From Desulfobulbus sp. (GTDB taxonomy: Bacteria; Desulfobacterota; Desulfobulbia; Desulfobulbales; Desulfobulbaceae), in contig JAQUEZ010000044.1 in the NCBI GenBank assembly GCA_028684915.1, positions 1-37,898 of the forward strand: a DNA stretch of 37,898 nt. Reading direction: 5' to 3'. This document shows positions 7,270-15,948 of the stretch, one piece after another. Numbering within the stretch: the first letter of the stretch is position 1; each line of letters begins with the position of its first letter. Both the position numbers and the translations under genes were made by a program. A model generated the notes under the pieces. The model searched no databases. It was not told the origin of the DNA and saw nothing but the letters and a program-made list of their open reading frames with translations.

Positions 7270-9084
7270 ATGGTCAAAACTGCACGGTCCAAGAAAAATA
7301 ATCGGCGATGGTTCTTTCCTTTTTTGGCTATTTTGCTGGCAGCGGCTGGAGCCATTCTGTATAGATGCCCCTTTTCCCTCCAGGATATCGGCAGGATTTT
7401 ACAGTCTGCTGTCGGCAAAATTTCGTCTTTATCAGCGGGCCCAGCGCCCGCTGAACCTGTTTTAAGAGGCACCATCTACGATCGCAATTTGAGCGAGTTG
7501 GCGGTTTCCTACAAACTCTACTCGGTGTATGCCAATCCGGTGGAGGTGGCTGATCGGCACCAGCTGGCCCAGACCTTGGAACCCTTGGTGGGGGTGAAAG
7601 CGGAGAAGCTGCAGTCTCGATTGAAATCGACCCAATACTCGATCATGCTGGCCACCGATCTGGATGAAAAGCAGGCCGAAAAGATCAATGCGCTGCAACT
7701 CCAGGGAATCAGCTGTAAGGCCAATGAGATGCGGTTCTACCCTGGGCATACTGCAGCCTCCCATGTGTTGGGATTCATGGGTGAAGGCGTGGGCCTGGTC
7801 GGGGTTGAAGGAAAATACGATACCGTACTCCAGGGCGTTTTTCGCAAGAGTAATATCCCAGACATTGATTTTCAAGGGCGTGAGCACTTAGGCGATAGCG
7901 GTGCTGATCTTGTCTTGACCCTTGATATCGGTCTGCAAAAAATGCTTGAGAGCCGGTTTCGTGATTACCTTGTAGCCAGTGGTACGGAAAAGGGGATGGG
8001 GCTCTTGATCGAGCCGAGTAGTGGGCGCATTCTTGCCTTGATGAATCAACCCTCCTTTAATCCTAACTATTTTTGGAAGGCGAACGAGACCAATCGGGTT
8101 AACCGGATTTACAATCACCTGTTGAATAAGGAAATCATCCGGCCGGTTTTGGCTCGGGCTGCTGCGATCGAGCGCGAAGGTCTTGACGGTCCTGGTATGC
8201 TGCCGTCCACAGTGGCAGCTCCTGATTATGGGTTTTCCGAGCAGCAGTTGGAAAATTTTGAACAGCAGATCGAGTTGTATGGCTCGGTGTTCGGCAATTG
8301 GGAATCCGGCCCGGGGACCACGCAACGTAAGGACCAGCAACCCGTAGTTACTGGCGTTCAGGTAGGTGTAACCTTGGCTAGTCTGGTCAACGGCGGCTGG
8401 CGAATAACCCCCTATGTGGTCGATTCGGTCTATGATCATGCCACTGCAACCCGGTACCACCGTAATCGAGATGCCACTAAGAAGAGCCATGTGCTTGATC
8501 CAGCCTTGGGGGTCAAAATTCGCCGAGAGTTGTTTGCCAATTGGGCCCGTGATCAGGAAAACGGCGTTATCTTCACCGGTGATCGCCTCCAGGTCGGGTC
8601 GCAAGGTATTTTCTCCGACTATTCAATCCAAAATCTCTTTGTGGCCCTTACCCCGGCCAAGCGACCGAAGTATTTACTGCTGATCGCGACCGAAAAAGAT
8701 CACCTGCTGCCCGATCCGCCGCAGAAAAAAGGGGAGATCGCGAGCCTAGAAGATCTGGGGCGGGATCTACTGGCTACACTCGCCCATCAGGAGGAGCCGA
8801 CTCAGATTGCCGAGACTCCGCCTGCAAAGAGTCAAGAGAACTTGCGCCAGTTTTTTATCAGTAAACGACTGAATTTCAAGAATGCGCCGGAAAAAGAAGA
8901 TGAACCTGTAGCCCTTATGCCGCAGATGCGCGGGATGAGCCTGCGCAAAGGTTTACAGCAGATTGATAAGTTTAAGCTGAAGGTTCGGATCAACGGCACC
9001 GGCCAGATCATTGCCCAGTATCCTTTGGCCGGTCAGCCGCTGACCGGAATCGAGGAATGTATCGTTACCCTGGAATCTAGATAG
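7270..9084 (+). CDS. ftsI: FtsI-like class B PBP with all three active-site motifs lost, C-terminal PASTA
   Basis: The gene lies in the ftsI slot and keeps FtsI architecture: an N-terminal membrane helix (about residues 14-32), a dimerisation region opening with RGTIYDRNLSELAVS, a transpeptidase-like domain recognisable by GLLIEPSSGRILALMNQPSF and VNGGWRITPYVV, and a C-terminal PASTA domain (about the last 60 residues). The catalytic motifs are absent. At the SxxK site the sequence is NKEIIRP (EIIR at 8131-8142), with no serine nearby. At the SxN site it is APD (8218-8226). At the KTGT site it is SQGI (8599-8610). The SxxK-to-SxN interval is 29 residues against 52 in E. coli FtsI. The 604-codon frame is intact, so this is a conserved non-enzymatic protein rather than obvious decay. 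Start ATG 7270 is preferred; ATG 7228, overlapping ftsL, is possible. Confidence 0.88.
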   Translation: MVKTARSKKNNRRWFFPFLAILLAAAGAILYRCPFSLQDIGRILQSAVGKISSLSAGPAPAEPVLRGTIYDRNLSELAVSYKLYSVYANPVEVADRHQLAQTLEPLVGVKAEKLQSRLKSTQYSIMLATDLDEKQAEKINALQLQGISCKANEMRFYPGHTAASHVLGFMGEGVGLVGVEGKYDTVLQGVFRKSNIPDIDFQGREHLGDSGADLVLTLDIGLQKMLESRFRDYLVASGTEKGMGLLIEPSSGRILALMNQPSFNPNYFWKANETNRVNRIYNHLLNKEIIRPVLARAAAIEREGLDGPGMLPSTVAAPDYGFSEQQLENFEQQIELYGSVFGNWESGPGTTQRKDQQPVVTGVQVGVTLASLVNGGWRITPYVVDSVYDHATATRYHRNRDATKKSHVLDPALGVKIRRELFANWARDQENGVIFTGDRLQVGSQGIFSDYSIQNLFVALTPAKRPKYLLLIATEKDHLLPDPPQKKGEIASLEDLGRDLLATLAHQEEPTQIAETPPAKSQENLRQFFISKRLNFKNAPEKEDEPVALMPQMRGMSLRKGLQQIDKFKLKVRINGTGQIIAQYPLAGQPLTGIEECIVTLESR

Positions 9085-9096
9085 TCGCGCCTGCAT

Positions 9097-12000
9097 ATGC
9101 ATACCCTGGCAACTCTTCTTCAAACAATCGAACCCCTTGAAACCCGTGGACTCACCGCTGAGGCGCTGGCTCAGCCGGTGACCTCGGTGGTGCTTGACTC
9201 CAGGCAGGTTAAGCCTGGCTGCCTCTTTGTTGCCGTTTGCGGGGATAAAATTGATGGCCGGACCTTTATTCCCGAGGCGATCCGCAGAGGATGTGTCGCT
9301 GTCGTGGTCGAGGATATGGCAGGCATTGATGCCCCGTCGTTGCCGCTTATCCTGGTGGAAGACAGCCAGGGTGCCGTGGGAGATTTGGCCGCCGCCTGGT
9401 GTGGGTACCCGGCCCAGAAACTCCAACTCATCGGTATCACCGGTACCAACGGCAAGACCACCAGTTCGTGGTTGATCGAGGGTATGTTGTTGGCGGCAGG
9501 TGCCCGGCCCGGGGTCATCGGTACGGTGAACTATCGGTATCACGGGCGCGGTGGCCTGCGAGTCATCCAGGACGCCCCCTTGACTACGCCCGATGCGGTC
9601 ACCCTGCAGTCGCTCTTGCAGATTATGGTGGACGATGGGGTCACCCACGTGATCATGGAGGTTTCCTCCCATGCCCTGCACCAAAATCGGCTTGGGCGGA
9701 CGCGCTTTGATGTGGCCCTGTTCACCAACTTGAGCCGGGATCACCTCGATTATCATCAGAGCATGGAGGCGTATTTCAGCGTCAAGAAGCTGCTTTTTAC
9801 CCGCTATCTCAAACAAAACGGAATAGCTGTCGTGGTCACCGGACCACACGCCGAAGGCCGCGACTGGGGGGAAGCGCTCTGTCAGTCTCTGAAAAATGTG
9901 CCCCTGTTACGTTGCGGTCTGTCGTCCGAGGTTGAGGTCAATGCTCAGGCTTGCACCCAGACCATTGACGGCTTTCAGTGTCGGCTGGATCTCCAGGGAG
10001 AGGTGGCGGAATTTACCTCACCACTGACCGGCAGTTACAATATTCTTAATGTTCTCGCCGCAGCCGGAGTCGGAATGGGGCTCGGCGTTCCCACTGCTGC
10101 CATTCGTAAGGGACTGGGTGCGGTTGCTCGGGTTCCCGGTCGCCTGGAGCGGGTGCGATTACCCGGTACGGCGGAGCTGTCCTTGCCCTCGGTGTTTGTC
10201 GACTACGCCCATACGCCTGATGCCCTGGAAAATGTGCTGCAGACACTCAAAACGCTGGCGTCCGGCCGATTGATCTGCGTCTTTGGTTGTGGTGGCGACC
10301 GCGATCGCGGCAAGCGACCGCTCATGGGTGAGATTGCAGGTCAATACGCCGATGTGGCCATTGTGACTTCCGACAACCCCCGCAGCGAAGATCCGGAGTC
10401 GATCATTGCTGAAATTATTCCCGGAATTGCAAACAGTGGTAAACCACAGGAGGCGGCTGAAGCGCTGCTCACCCGTGCGGCCATGGGCCATGGGTTTGCG
10501 GCCATTGCCAACCGTCATGAGGCTATTCGTATGGTCTGCAGCCTAGCGGCAACCAACGACTCCATCCTCATTGCTGGAAAAGGGCATGAAAATTATCAGA
10601 TAGTGGGTGGTAAACGGCATTTTTTTGACGATTGCCAGGAGGCTGCCAACGGCCTTCTCCACTGGAATGAACGTCATCTCCTTGCTGCAACTGGAGGGAA
10701 GATGGTCTCTGGACGGCAGCATGCACTTTTGGGGCAAATTTCGACCGATACCCGTACCATCGGTCCCGGAGATATTTTTGTCGCCCTCAAGGGAGAGGCC
10801 TTTGACGGCCATCAGTATATTGATAAAGCCGTCACGGCCGGTGCACGGGCGATTATCGGTGAATGGATTCCAGATGGGCTGGCCCCGGATGTCCTTGCCA
10901 TTGAGGTCAACGATAGTCTCGTCGCCCTGGGAGATCTGGCTGGTTATCGTCGCCGTTTGCTCGCGCCCAAGGTTCGCATCGCGGCCATCACCGGCAGCTC
11001 TGGCAAGACCTCAGTCAAGGAGATGGTTGCGGCCATCTTTTCTCAGGCCACCGCTGGCGCCCAAAGCGGCATTGATCCGGTGTTGAAAACAAAAGGCAAT
11101 TTCAACAACCTGGTAGGTTTGCCCCTGTCGCTGCTGCCAATCGAGTATGGCCATGAGTTGGCTGTTTTGGAGATGGGCATGAATGTCCCCGGTGAGATTG
11201 CTCGACTCACCCACATTGCCGATCCGGATATCGGCTGCATCAACAATGTGCATCCGGCCCATCTTCAGGGCTTGGGCAGTATTGAAGGGGTTGCGGCAGC
11301 CAAGGGTGAACTCTTTGCCGGAATGCGACCGGATGCGATCCGTATCGTCAACCTTGATGATGCCCATGTCCGGGAGCAGGCGAAAAAATCTGGTGGCAAA
11401 CAAATCGGATTTGCTGTATCTCCATCCGGCCGTAAACTCGGTCCTTTGGTACGCGCCACCCGGCAGGAAAACCTGGGAGAGTTGGGGATGCGCTTCACCC
11501 TCCATATCGGGGAGTGGCAACAGCGAATCACCGTGCCTGTCTACGGTGAGCACAATGTGAGCAACTGTGCGGCCGCCACCGCCATCGCCCATGCTGCAGG
11601 GATTCCACCGGAAGTCATCGTTTTGGGACTGACCGGGTACCAACCCTCGGTGGACAAGCGTCTGGCTGTGAGTGTGCTGCCCGGTGGGATCAAGGTGGTC
11701 AATGACGCCTATAATGCCAATCCTGCGTCCATGGCGGCTGGCCTGCGCACGGTGGCCTCGTTCGGTCAACCCGGATGTCGGCACCTGGCGGCCTTGGGAG
11801 ATATGCTGGAGTTAGGTGAAGCCTCGGACATGCTTCATGGCCGTATCGGTGCGCTGGTCGCAGAGCTTGGTTATGATGGGCTCGCCGTCACCGGTCCTCA
11901 TGCATCGTTGGTGGCAGAGGCGGCTCTTGCTGGTGGTATGAACAGCGAATCAGTACATATTTTTGCAGATCATGCTGTTATGGCCAACTGGTTTCTCCAG

Positions 12001-12102
12001 CTCATCGAGCAAGGACTGTTTGGATCCGGCGATTGGCTTTTGATTAAAGGCTCCCGTGGCATGCGCATGGAACGGCTACTCGAGGCCATGGAACAACGCT
12101 AA
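9097..12102 (+). CDS. murEF: MurE-MurF fusion: UDP-MurNAc-tripeptide synthetase / tripeptide D-Ala-D-Ala ligase
   Basis: A single 1001-residue frame carries two complete Mur ligases that act consecutively on the cytoplasmic peptidoglycan precursor. The MurE part (about residues 1-525) adds meso-diaminopimelate: its P-loop GTNGKT is at 116-121 and the DNPR motif at 426-429 indicates meso-DAP rather than lysine. The MurF part (about 530-1001) adds D-Ala-D-Ala: its P-loop GSSGKT begins at 633 (Lys 637), followed by ALGDMLELG near the C-terminus. The junction around residues 520-536 is short, with no stop codon or restart site apparent. Such fusions are known in some bacteria, including Bordetella. 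The gene starts 12 bases after the ftsI-like stop. Confidence 0.95.
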   Translation: MHTLATLLQTIEPLETRGLTAEALAQPVTSVVLDSRQVKPGCLFVAVCGDKIDGRTFIPEAIRRGCVAVVVEDMAGIDAPSLPLILVEDSQGAVGDLAAAWCGYPAQKLQLIGITGTNGKTTSSWLIEGMLLAAGARPGVIGTVNYRYHGRGGLRVIQDAPLTTPDAVTLQSLLQIMVDDGVTHVIMEVSSHALHQNRLGRTRFDVALFTNLSRDHLDYHQSMEAYFSVKKLLFTRYLKQNGIAVVVTGPHAEGRDWGEALCQSLKNVPLLRCGLSSEVEVNAQACTQTIDGFQCRLDLQGEVAEFTSPLTGSYNILNVLAAAGVGMGLGVPTAAIRKGLGAVARVPGRLERVRLPGTAELSLPSVFVDYAHTPDALENVLQTLKTLASGRLICVFGCGGDRDRGKRPLMGEIAGQYADVAIVTSDNPRSEDPESIIAEIIPGIANSGKPQEAAEALLTRAAMGHGFAAIANRHEAIRMVCSLAATNDSILIAGKGHENYQIVGGKRHFFDDCQEAANGLLHWNERHLLAATGGKMVSGRQHALLGQISTDTRTIGPGDIFVALKGEAFDGHQYIDKAVTAGARAIIGEWIPDGLAPDVLAIEVNDSLVALGDLAGYRRRLLAPKVRIAAITGSSGKTSVKEMVAAIFSQATAGAQSGIDPVLKTKGNFNNLVGLPLSLLPIEYGHELAVLEMGMNVPGEIARLTHIADPDIGCINNVHPAHLQGLGSIEGVAAAKGELFAGMRPDAIRIVNLDDAHVREQAKKSGGKQIGFAVSPSGRKLGPLVRATRQENLGELGMRFTLHIGEWQQRITVPVYGEHNVSNCAAATAIAHAAGIPPEVIVLGLTGYQPSVDKRLAVSVLPGGIKVVNDAYNANPASMAAGLRTVASFGQPGCRHLAALGDMLELGEASDMLHGRIGALVAELGYDGLAVTGPHASLVAEAALAGGMNSESVHIFADHAVMANWFLQLIEQGLFGSGDWLLIKGSRGMRMERLLEAMEQR

Positions 12103-12142
12103 CGTTGCGACTATTAATGAGACAAACCGTGTAACGGAACCT

Positions 12143-13222
12143 ATGTTTTATCACCTTCTCTATCCCTTTCATACCGAGCTCAGCTGGCTCAATGTTTTCC
12201 GTTACATCACCTTTCGTTCGATCGGTTGTGCCGTGACTGCTTTTCTTCTTGTGGTGTTGCTGGGGCCGCACTTCATCGCTTGGCTGCAGAAAAAACATTA
12301 CGGTCAGGTTATCCGTGCAGACGGGCCGGAAAGCCATTTTTCCAAAAAAGGTGTGCCCACCATGGGTGGTTTGCTGATCCTGGCTGCGATGACCGGATCG
12401 GTTCTGTTGTGGGCCGATCTCATGAGTGTCCAGGTCTGGCTGCTGATCGGGATCAGCCTCTTTTTTGGTTTCATCGGCTCGATGGACGATATCAAAAAGA
12501 TTCGTAAAGGCAACTCACGTGGTCTGACCGCCCGGGAAAAACTGGTATTGCAGGTGTTCGGTGCCTTGGTCGTGGGGGTCTTTCTCATACTTTCGCCCGG
12601 GTATGACGGCGTGCTCAGTCTGCCTTTTTTTAAATCGTTTCACCCGGATTTGGGATGGTGGTATGTGCCTTTCGCGGTGGTGGTGATTGTCGGCGCTTCC
12701 AATGCGGTCAATCTCACCGATGGCCTGGACGGCTTGGCCACCGGACCGATTGTGATCACCGCCTCCACCTATCTGATTTTTTCCTATGTGGCCGGTAACG
12801 CGGTGGTGGCGAGCTATCTGCAGATCCCTTTTGTCTCCGGGGCCGGTGAGGTGACCATCTACTGCGCCTCGATAGTCGGGGCCTGTTTGGGATTTCTTTG
12901 GTTCAATTGTTATCCGGCGGAGATTTTTATGGGCGATGTGGGCTCACTCTCCCTTGGAGGCACGCTGGGAGTTATCTCGATTATCACCAAACAGGAATTC
13001 CTCCTGGTGATCGTTGGCGGCATCTTTGTCATGGAGGCGCTTTCGGTTATTTTGCAGGTGGGCTATTTCAAGATGACCGGCGGTAAACGAATCTTTCTCA
13101 TGGCGCCCTTTCACCATCACTACGAGAAAAAAGGCTGGTTGGAACCCAAGGTTGTGGTCCGTTTCTGGATCATTTCCATTATTCTTGGCCTGATCGCCCT
13201 GGCGACCTTGAAGTTGAGATAA
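12143..13222 (+). CDS. mraY: Phospho-N-acetylmuramoyl-pentapeptide-transferase MraY
   Basis: MraY is the integral membrane enzyme that transfers phospho-MurNAc-pentapeptide to undecaprenyl phosphate, making lipid I. Hallmarks seen are HFSKKGVPTMGGLLIL, the Asp-rich NAVNLTDGLDGLA, EIFMGDVGSLSLGG and the C-terminal APFHHHYEKKGW. I choose the ATG at 12143, which gives 359 residues starting MFYHLLYPF and aligning with the usual MraY N-terminus. An earlier in-frame start at 12056 lies inside murEF and would add 29 unrelated residues. About ten hydrophobic segments are visible, as expected. It sits between murEF and murD in standard dcw order. Confidence 0.97.
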   Translation: MFYHLLYPFHTELSWLNVFRYITFRSIGCAVTAFLLVVLLGPHFIAWLQKKHYGQVIRADGPESHFSKKGVPTMGGLLILAAMTGSVLLWADLMSVQVWLLIGISLFFGFIGSMDDIKKIRKGNSRGLTAREKLVLQVFGALVVGVFLILSPGYDGVLSLPFFKSFHPDLGWWYVPFAVVVIVGASNAVNLTDGLDGLATGPIVITASTYLIFSYVAGNAVVASYLQIPFVSGAGEVTIYCASIVGACLGFLWFNCYPAEIFMGDVGSLSLGGTLGVISIITKQEFLLVIVGGIFVMEALSVILQVGYFKMTGGKRIFLMAPFHHHYEKKGWLEPKVVVRFWIISIILGLIALATLKLR

Positions 13223-13225
13223 GCC

Positions 13226-14599
13226 ATGCAACTGACAGAGAACATGACCGCAGTGGTGATCGGACTTGGAACCGCCGGTTTGTCGACAGTCCACGACCTG
13301 CTCCGCCAAGGACTACGGGTGAAGGTCTCTGACCGGCGGCCTCTTGCTGAAATCGATGGCGAAACCCTGGTTTTTCTCGAGCAGTCAGGGGTGGAGCTAG
13401 AAGTCGGTGGTCACTTACCGGAGTTTATCAAAGGGGCCGACCTCGTCGTACCCGGTCCTGGGGTACCGCTCGAGTTGCCGGTTGTGCAGGCAGCGCGGCA
13501 GCAGGGGATTCCGATTTGTGGGGAATTGGCCCTGGCAGCCGGTCGTTTCCCGGTTCCGGTGATCGCGGTGACCGGCTCAAATGGCAAGACCACAGTGACC
13601 AGTCTGATTGGGGCACTGCTGAAAGCCGCTGGAAAACATCCCTTTGTCGGCGGCAATATCGGTACGCCCTTACTCGATTTTTTTATCAGCCCGCAAAATT
13701 ACGATTGTGCGGTACTTGAGCTTTCCAGTTTTCAGCTCGATCTTGCCGGTGATTTTCGGCCCAACATCGGGTTGCTCTTGAACCTCACTCCAGATCATAT
13801 CGATCGGCATGGCTCGCTTGCCGCCTACACCAGGGCCAAGCAATGTCTCTTCAGTCACCAAGTGCCCGGCGATATAGCAATTCTGGGCGGTGATGATTCG
13901 GTGGCCGCTGCAACTGCTGTCAATCCGGGAGTATTAGCGCTGACCTTTGGTCACAGCGAGCACTGCACCTCGCGTATTGTCGACGGTCGGGTTTGTCTGG
14001 GAACGGCTTTTTCCGGCACCGAGGCCATCTCCTACGAGCTGGGCCACACAAAATTAGCCTCTTCGGTTAATCAGTTGAACGCTGCGGCTGCCCTCCTCGC
14101 TGTCACTCTGGCTGGCTGTGACCAGGATGGAATTACAAGGGGCATTGCCTCCTTTGAACCTCCCCCGCACCGCATGGCCGAGGTCGCAGTGATCGACGGA
14201 GTCCGCTATATCAATGACTCCAAAGCTACCAATATCGGTGCCACGGAGGCGGCTTTGGTAGGCTGTGATGGGCAGGTGGTTCTGATTGCAGGTGGTCGTG
14301 ACAAAGACAGCGATTTTAGCCTCCTACAAGATGTTGTCGGCAAAAAGGTTAAACATCTGCTGCTCATCGGCGAAGCTGCACCGTTAATGGCAGCTGCCCT
14401 TGATTCGGTGACGACCACTGAACGGGTCGCTTCCATGGAAGAGGCGGTGCAGCGAGCAGGCCAGATAGCCCAAACCGGTGATATGGTCTTACTCGCGCCA
14501 GGTTGTGCCAGTTTTGATATGTTTTCCGGATATGCTGAGCGGGGTCGGATTTTTGCTGCGGCGGTGCATCGATTGGAACTCGCCAAAGCGCAGAACTAA
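13226..14599 (+). CDS. murD: UDP-N-acetylmuramoyl-L-alanine--D-glutamate ligase MurD
   Basis: MurD adds D-glutamate to UDP-MurNAc-L-Ala in the cytoplasm using ATP. The N-terminal Rossmann-type motif VIGLGTAGLS, the P-loop TGSNGKTTVTSLIG, the central ELSSFQLD and NLTPDHIDRHG, and the C-terminal YINDSKATNIGATEAAL and GGRDKDSDF are all present. At 457 residues it has the usual length. It begins 3 bases after the mraY stop. In most dcw clusters ftsW would follow here; instead a 75-codon zinc-ribbon gene fills the interval to murG. Confidence 0.97.
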   Translation: MQLTENMTAVVIGLGTAGLSTVHDLLRQGLRVKVSDRRPLAEIDGETLVFLEQSGVELEVGGHLPEFIKGADLVVPGPGVPLELPVVQAARQQGIPICGELALAAGRFPVPVIAVTGSNGKTTVTSLIGALLKAAGKHPFVGGNIGTPLLDFFISPQNYDCAVLELSSFQLDLAGDFRPNIGLLLNLTPDHIDRHGSLAAYTRAKQCLFSHQVPGDIAILGGDDSVAAATAVNPGVLALTFGHSEHCTSRIVDGRVCLGTAFSGTEAISYELGHTKLASSVNQLNAAAALLAVTLAGCDQDGITRGIASFEPPPHRMAEVAVIDGVRYINDSKATNIGATEAALVGCDGQVVLIAGGRDKDSDFSLLQDVVGKKVKHLLLIGEAAPLMAAALDSVTTTERVASMEEAVQRAGQIAQTGDMVLLAPGCASFDMFSGYAERGRIFAAAVHRLELAKAQN

Positions 14600-14608
14600 G
14601 GTAGCGTT

Positions 14609-14836
14609 ATGCTTCGAATGTGCTGTGTTTGCCAGAAAATACATTGGGAAGGAGCTTGGAGATCTCTCCCCGTGGAAGGCGATGAGCCCGTTACCCATGG
14701 CTATTGCCCGGAGTGTTTTGCCACGGTCATGACCGAGATCCAGTCTGTTGTTGCTCAACGGGAAAAGAAGGAAACCTCTCTTACTGCGCAATCTTACTGG
14801 AGCCATTCACAGGCACAGGAGGGCGCATGCGTCTGA
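14609..14836 (+). CDS. Small zinc-ribbon-like protein in the ftsW position
   Basis: This 75-residue protein has two cysteine knuckles, CCVC at residues 5-8 and CPEC at 33-36. The second is in the context THGYCPECF, giving a four-cysteine zinc-ribbon pattern. Similar CxxC...SHGxCPEC segments occur as small metal-binding modules at the ends of some bacterial sensor proteins. The C-terminal half is polar with no membrane segment, so it is not a remnant of FtsW. It starts 9 bases after murD, with GGTAG upstream, and overlaps the murG start by 10 bases, so it is embedded in the operon and probably expressed. The function is unknown. Confidence 0.7.
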   Translation: MLRMCCVCQKIHWEGAWRSLPVEGDEPVTHGYCPECFATVMTEIQSVVAQREKKETSLTAQSYWSHSQAQEGACV

Positions 14837-15915
14837 TTGTAGCCGGTGGCGGTACTGGCGGGCATCTGTTTCCTGGTATTGCCGTGGCAAACGCCATGCG
14901 GGAGAAAATCAGCACCACCCAAGTGCTCTTTATCGGTACCTCACGGCTTCTGGATCAGCAGACACTCGCCAATTTGGGGTATGAGTTGGCTGCGCTGGAG
15001 TGCGGCGGGGTGAAAGGATTGGGGCTCAAAACCAGAATTCGGAACCTGTTGCAGATGCCGGGAGCGGTCTTTGAGGCCCGTCGGCTGCTGAGACGTTTTC
15101 AGCCGGATCTGGTTCTGGGCGTGGGAGGCTATGTCACCGGCCCGGTATTACTGGCCGCTCGCAGTCTTGGGGTGCCCATAGCCATCCACGAACAGAATTC
15201 GGTGCCGGGCATGGCGAATCGACTCGCCGGTAAATTGGCAGACCGGGTGTTTATTTCCCTCCCCTGTAAACCGGAATTTGCCCCGGAAAAGACGCTCCAG
15301 ACCGGTAATCCGGTACGGGGGGAAATCCTGGCGGCTGCAGCCACCCCGAGCGATCAGAGCACACCACCGACTCTTCTTGTGCTTGGTGGCAGTCAGGGGG
15401 CGCATCGGGTTAATCTACTCATGTTGGAGGCCATGGAGATCCTGGCCGGGCAGCAAGTGCAGGTGAATCTAATTCACCAGACCGGCGGTGCGGATGAAGA
15501 TTTGGTTCGTCAGGGCTATGAGCGCATCGGCATCCAAGCGGAGGTCTCAGCTTTTATTCAGGATATGGCTGCAGTCTATCGCCGGGCGGATCTGGCGGTC
15601 TCCCGAGCTGGGGCCACTACCCTGGCGGAGCTTGCGGTGATGGGGCTTCCAGCCCTCTTGATACCCTATCCCTATGCCGCAGATGACCATCAGACTACCA
15701 ACGGACAGTATTACGAAAAGGGCCATGGTTGCAAGGTGTTGCGTGAAGCAACACTTTCAGGAGAAATTCTTGCACAGACCATCAGCGAATACTTGCAGAA
15801 TACGAAAGAGTTACATAATATGTCGGCCAACATGAAGACCATGGCAATGCCGGAGGCCACGACCCGGATCGTGGATGAGTGTTTGCGGCTTGCTGCCCAT
15901 AAGGAGCAGCATTGA
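14827..15915 (+). CDS. murG: UDP-GlcNAc transferase MurG (lipid II synthesis)
   Basis: MurG is the peripheral inner-membrane GT28 enzyme that adds GlcNAc to lipid I to make lipid II. The N-terminal GGGTGGHLFPGIAVA, the hydrophobic membrane-association region, IHEQNSVPGMANR, the second-domain GGSQGAHRVN and the donor-binding SRAGATTLAELAVMGLPALL are all visible. The ATG at 14827 gives 362 residues starting MRLIVAGGGTGGH, the canonical start; a longer frame beginning at 14704 is out of keeping with the family. It overlaps the zinc-ribbon gene by 10 bases. Confidence 0.97.
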   Translation: MRLIVAGGGTGGHLFPGIAVANAMREKISTTQVLFIGTSRLLDQQTLANLGYELAALECGGVKGLGLKTRIRNLLQMPGAVFEARRLLRRFQPDLVLGVGGYVTGPVLLAARSLGVPIAIHEQNSVPGMANRLAGKLADRVFISLPCKPEFAPEKTLQTGNPVRGEILAAAATPSDQSTPPTLLVLGGSQGAHRVNLLMLEAMEILAGQQVQVNLIHQTGGADEDLVRQGYERIGIQAEVSAFIQDMAAVYRRADLAVSRAGATTLAELAVMGLPALLIPYPYAADDHQTTNGQYYEKGHGCKVLREATLSGEILAQTISEYLQNTKELHNMSANMKTMAMPEATTRIVDECLRLAAHKEQH

Positions 15916-15948
15916 TATCCACTGACTAATTCGACAGCAGGCGCCTTC

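Noticed and set aside
8101..8620. Idea that the lost ftsI motifs are due to a sequencing frameshift
   Set aside because: The flanking family blocks remain in the same frame on both sides of each motif and no alternative frame in this region supplies SxxK or KTG, so substitution and deletion explain it better.
8953..9849. 298-codon minus-strand frame across the ftsI-murEF junction
   Set aside because: It is antisense to two clear genes and has no family features.
14609..14836. Idea that the small gene is a remnant of ftsW
   Set aside because: It has no membrane segment and shows a cysteine zinc-ribbon pattern unrelated to SEDS proteins.
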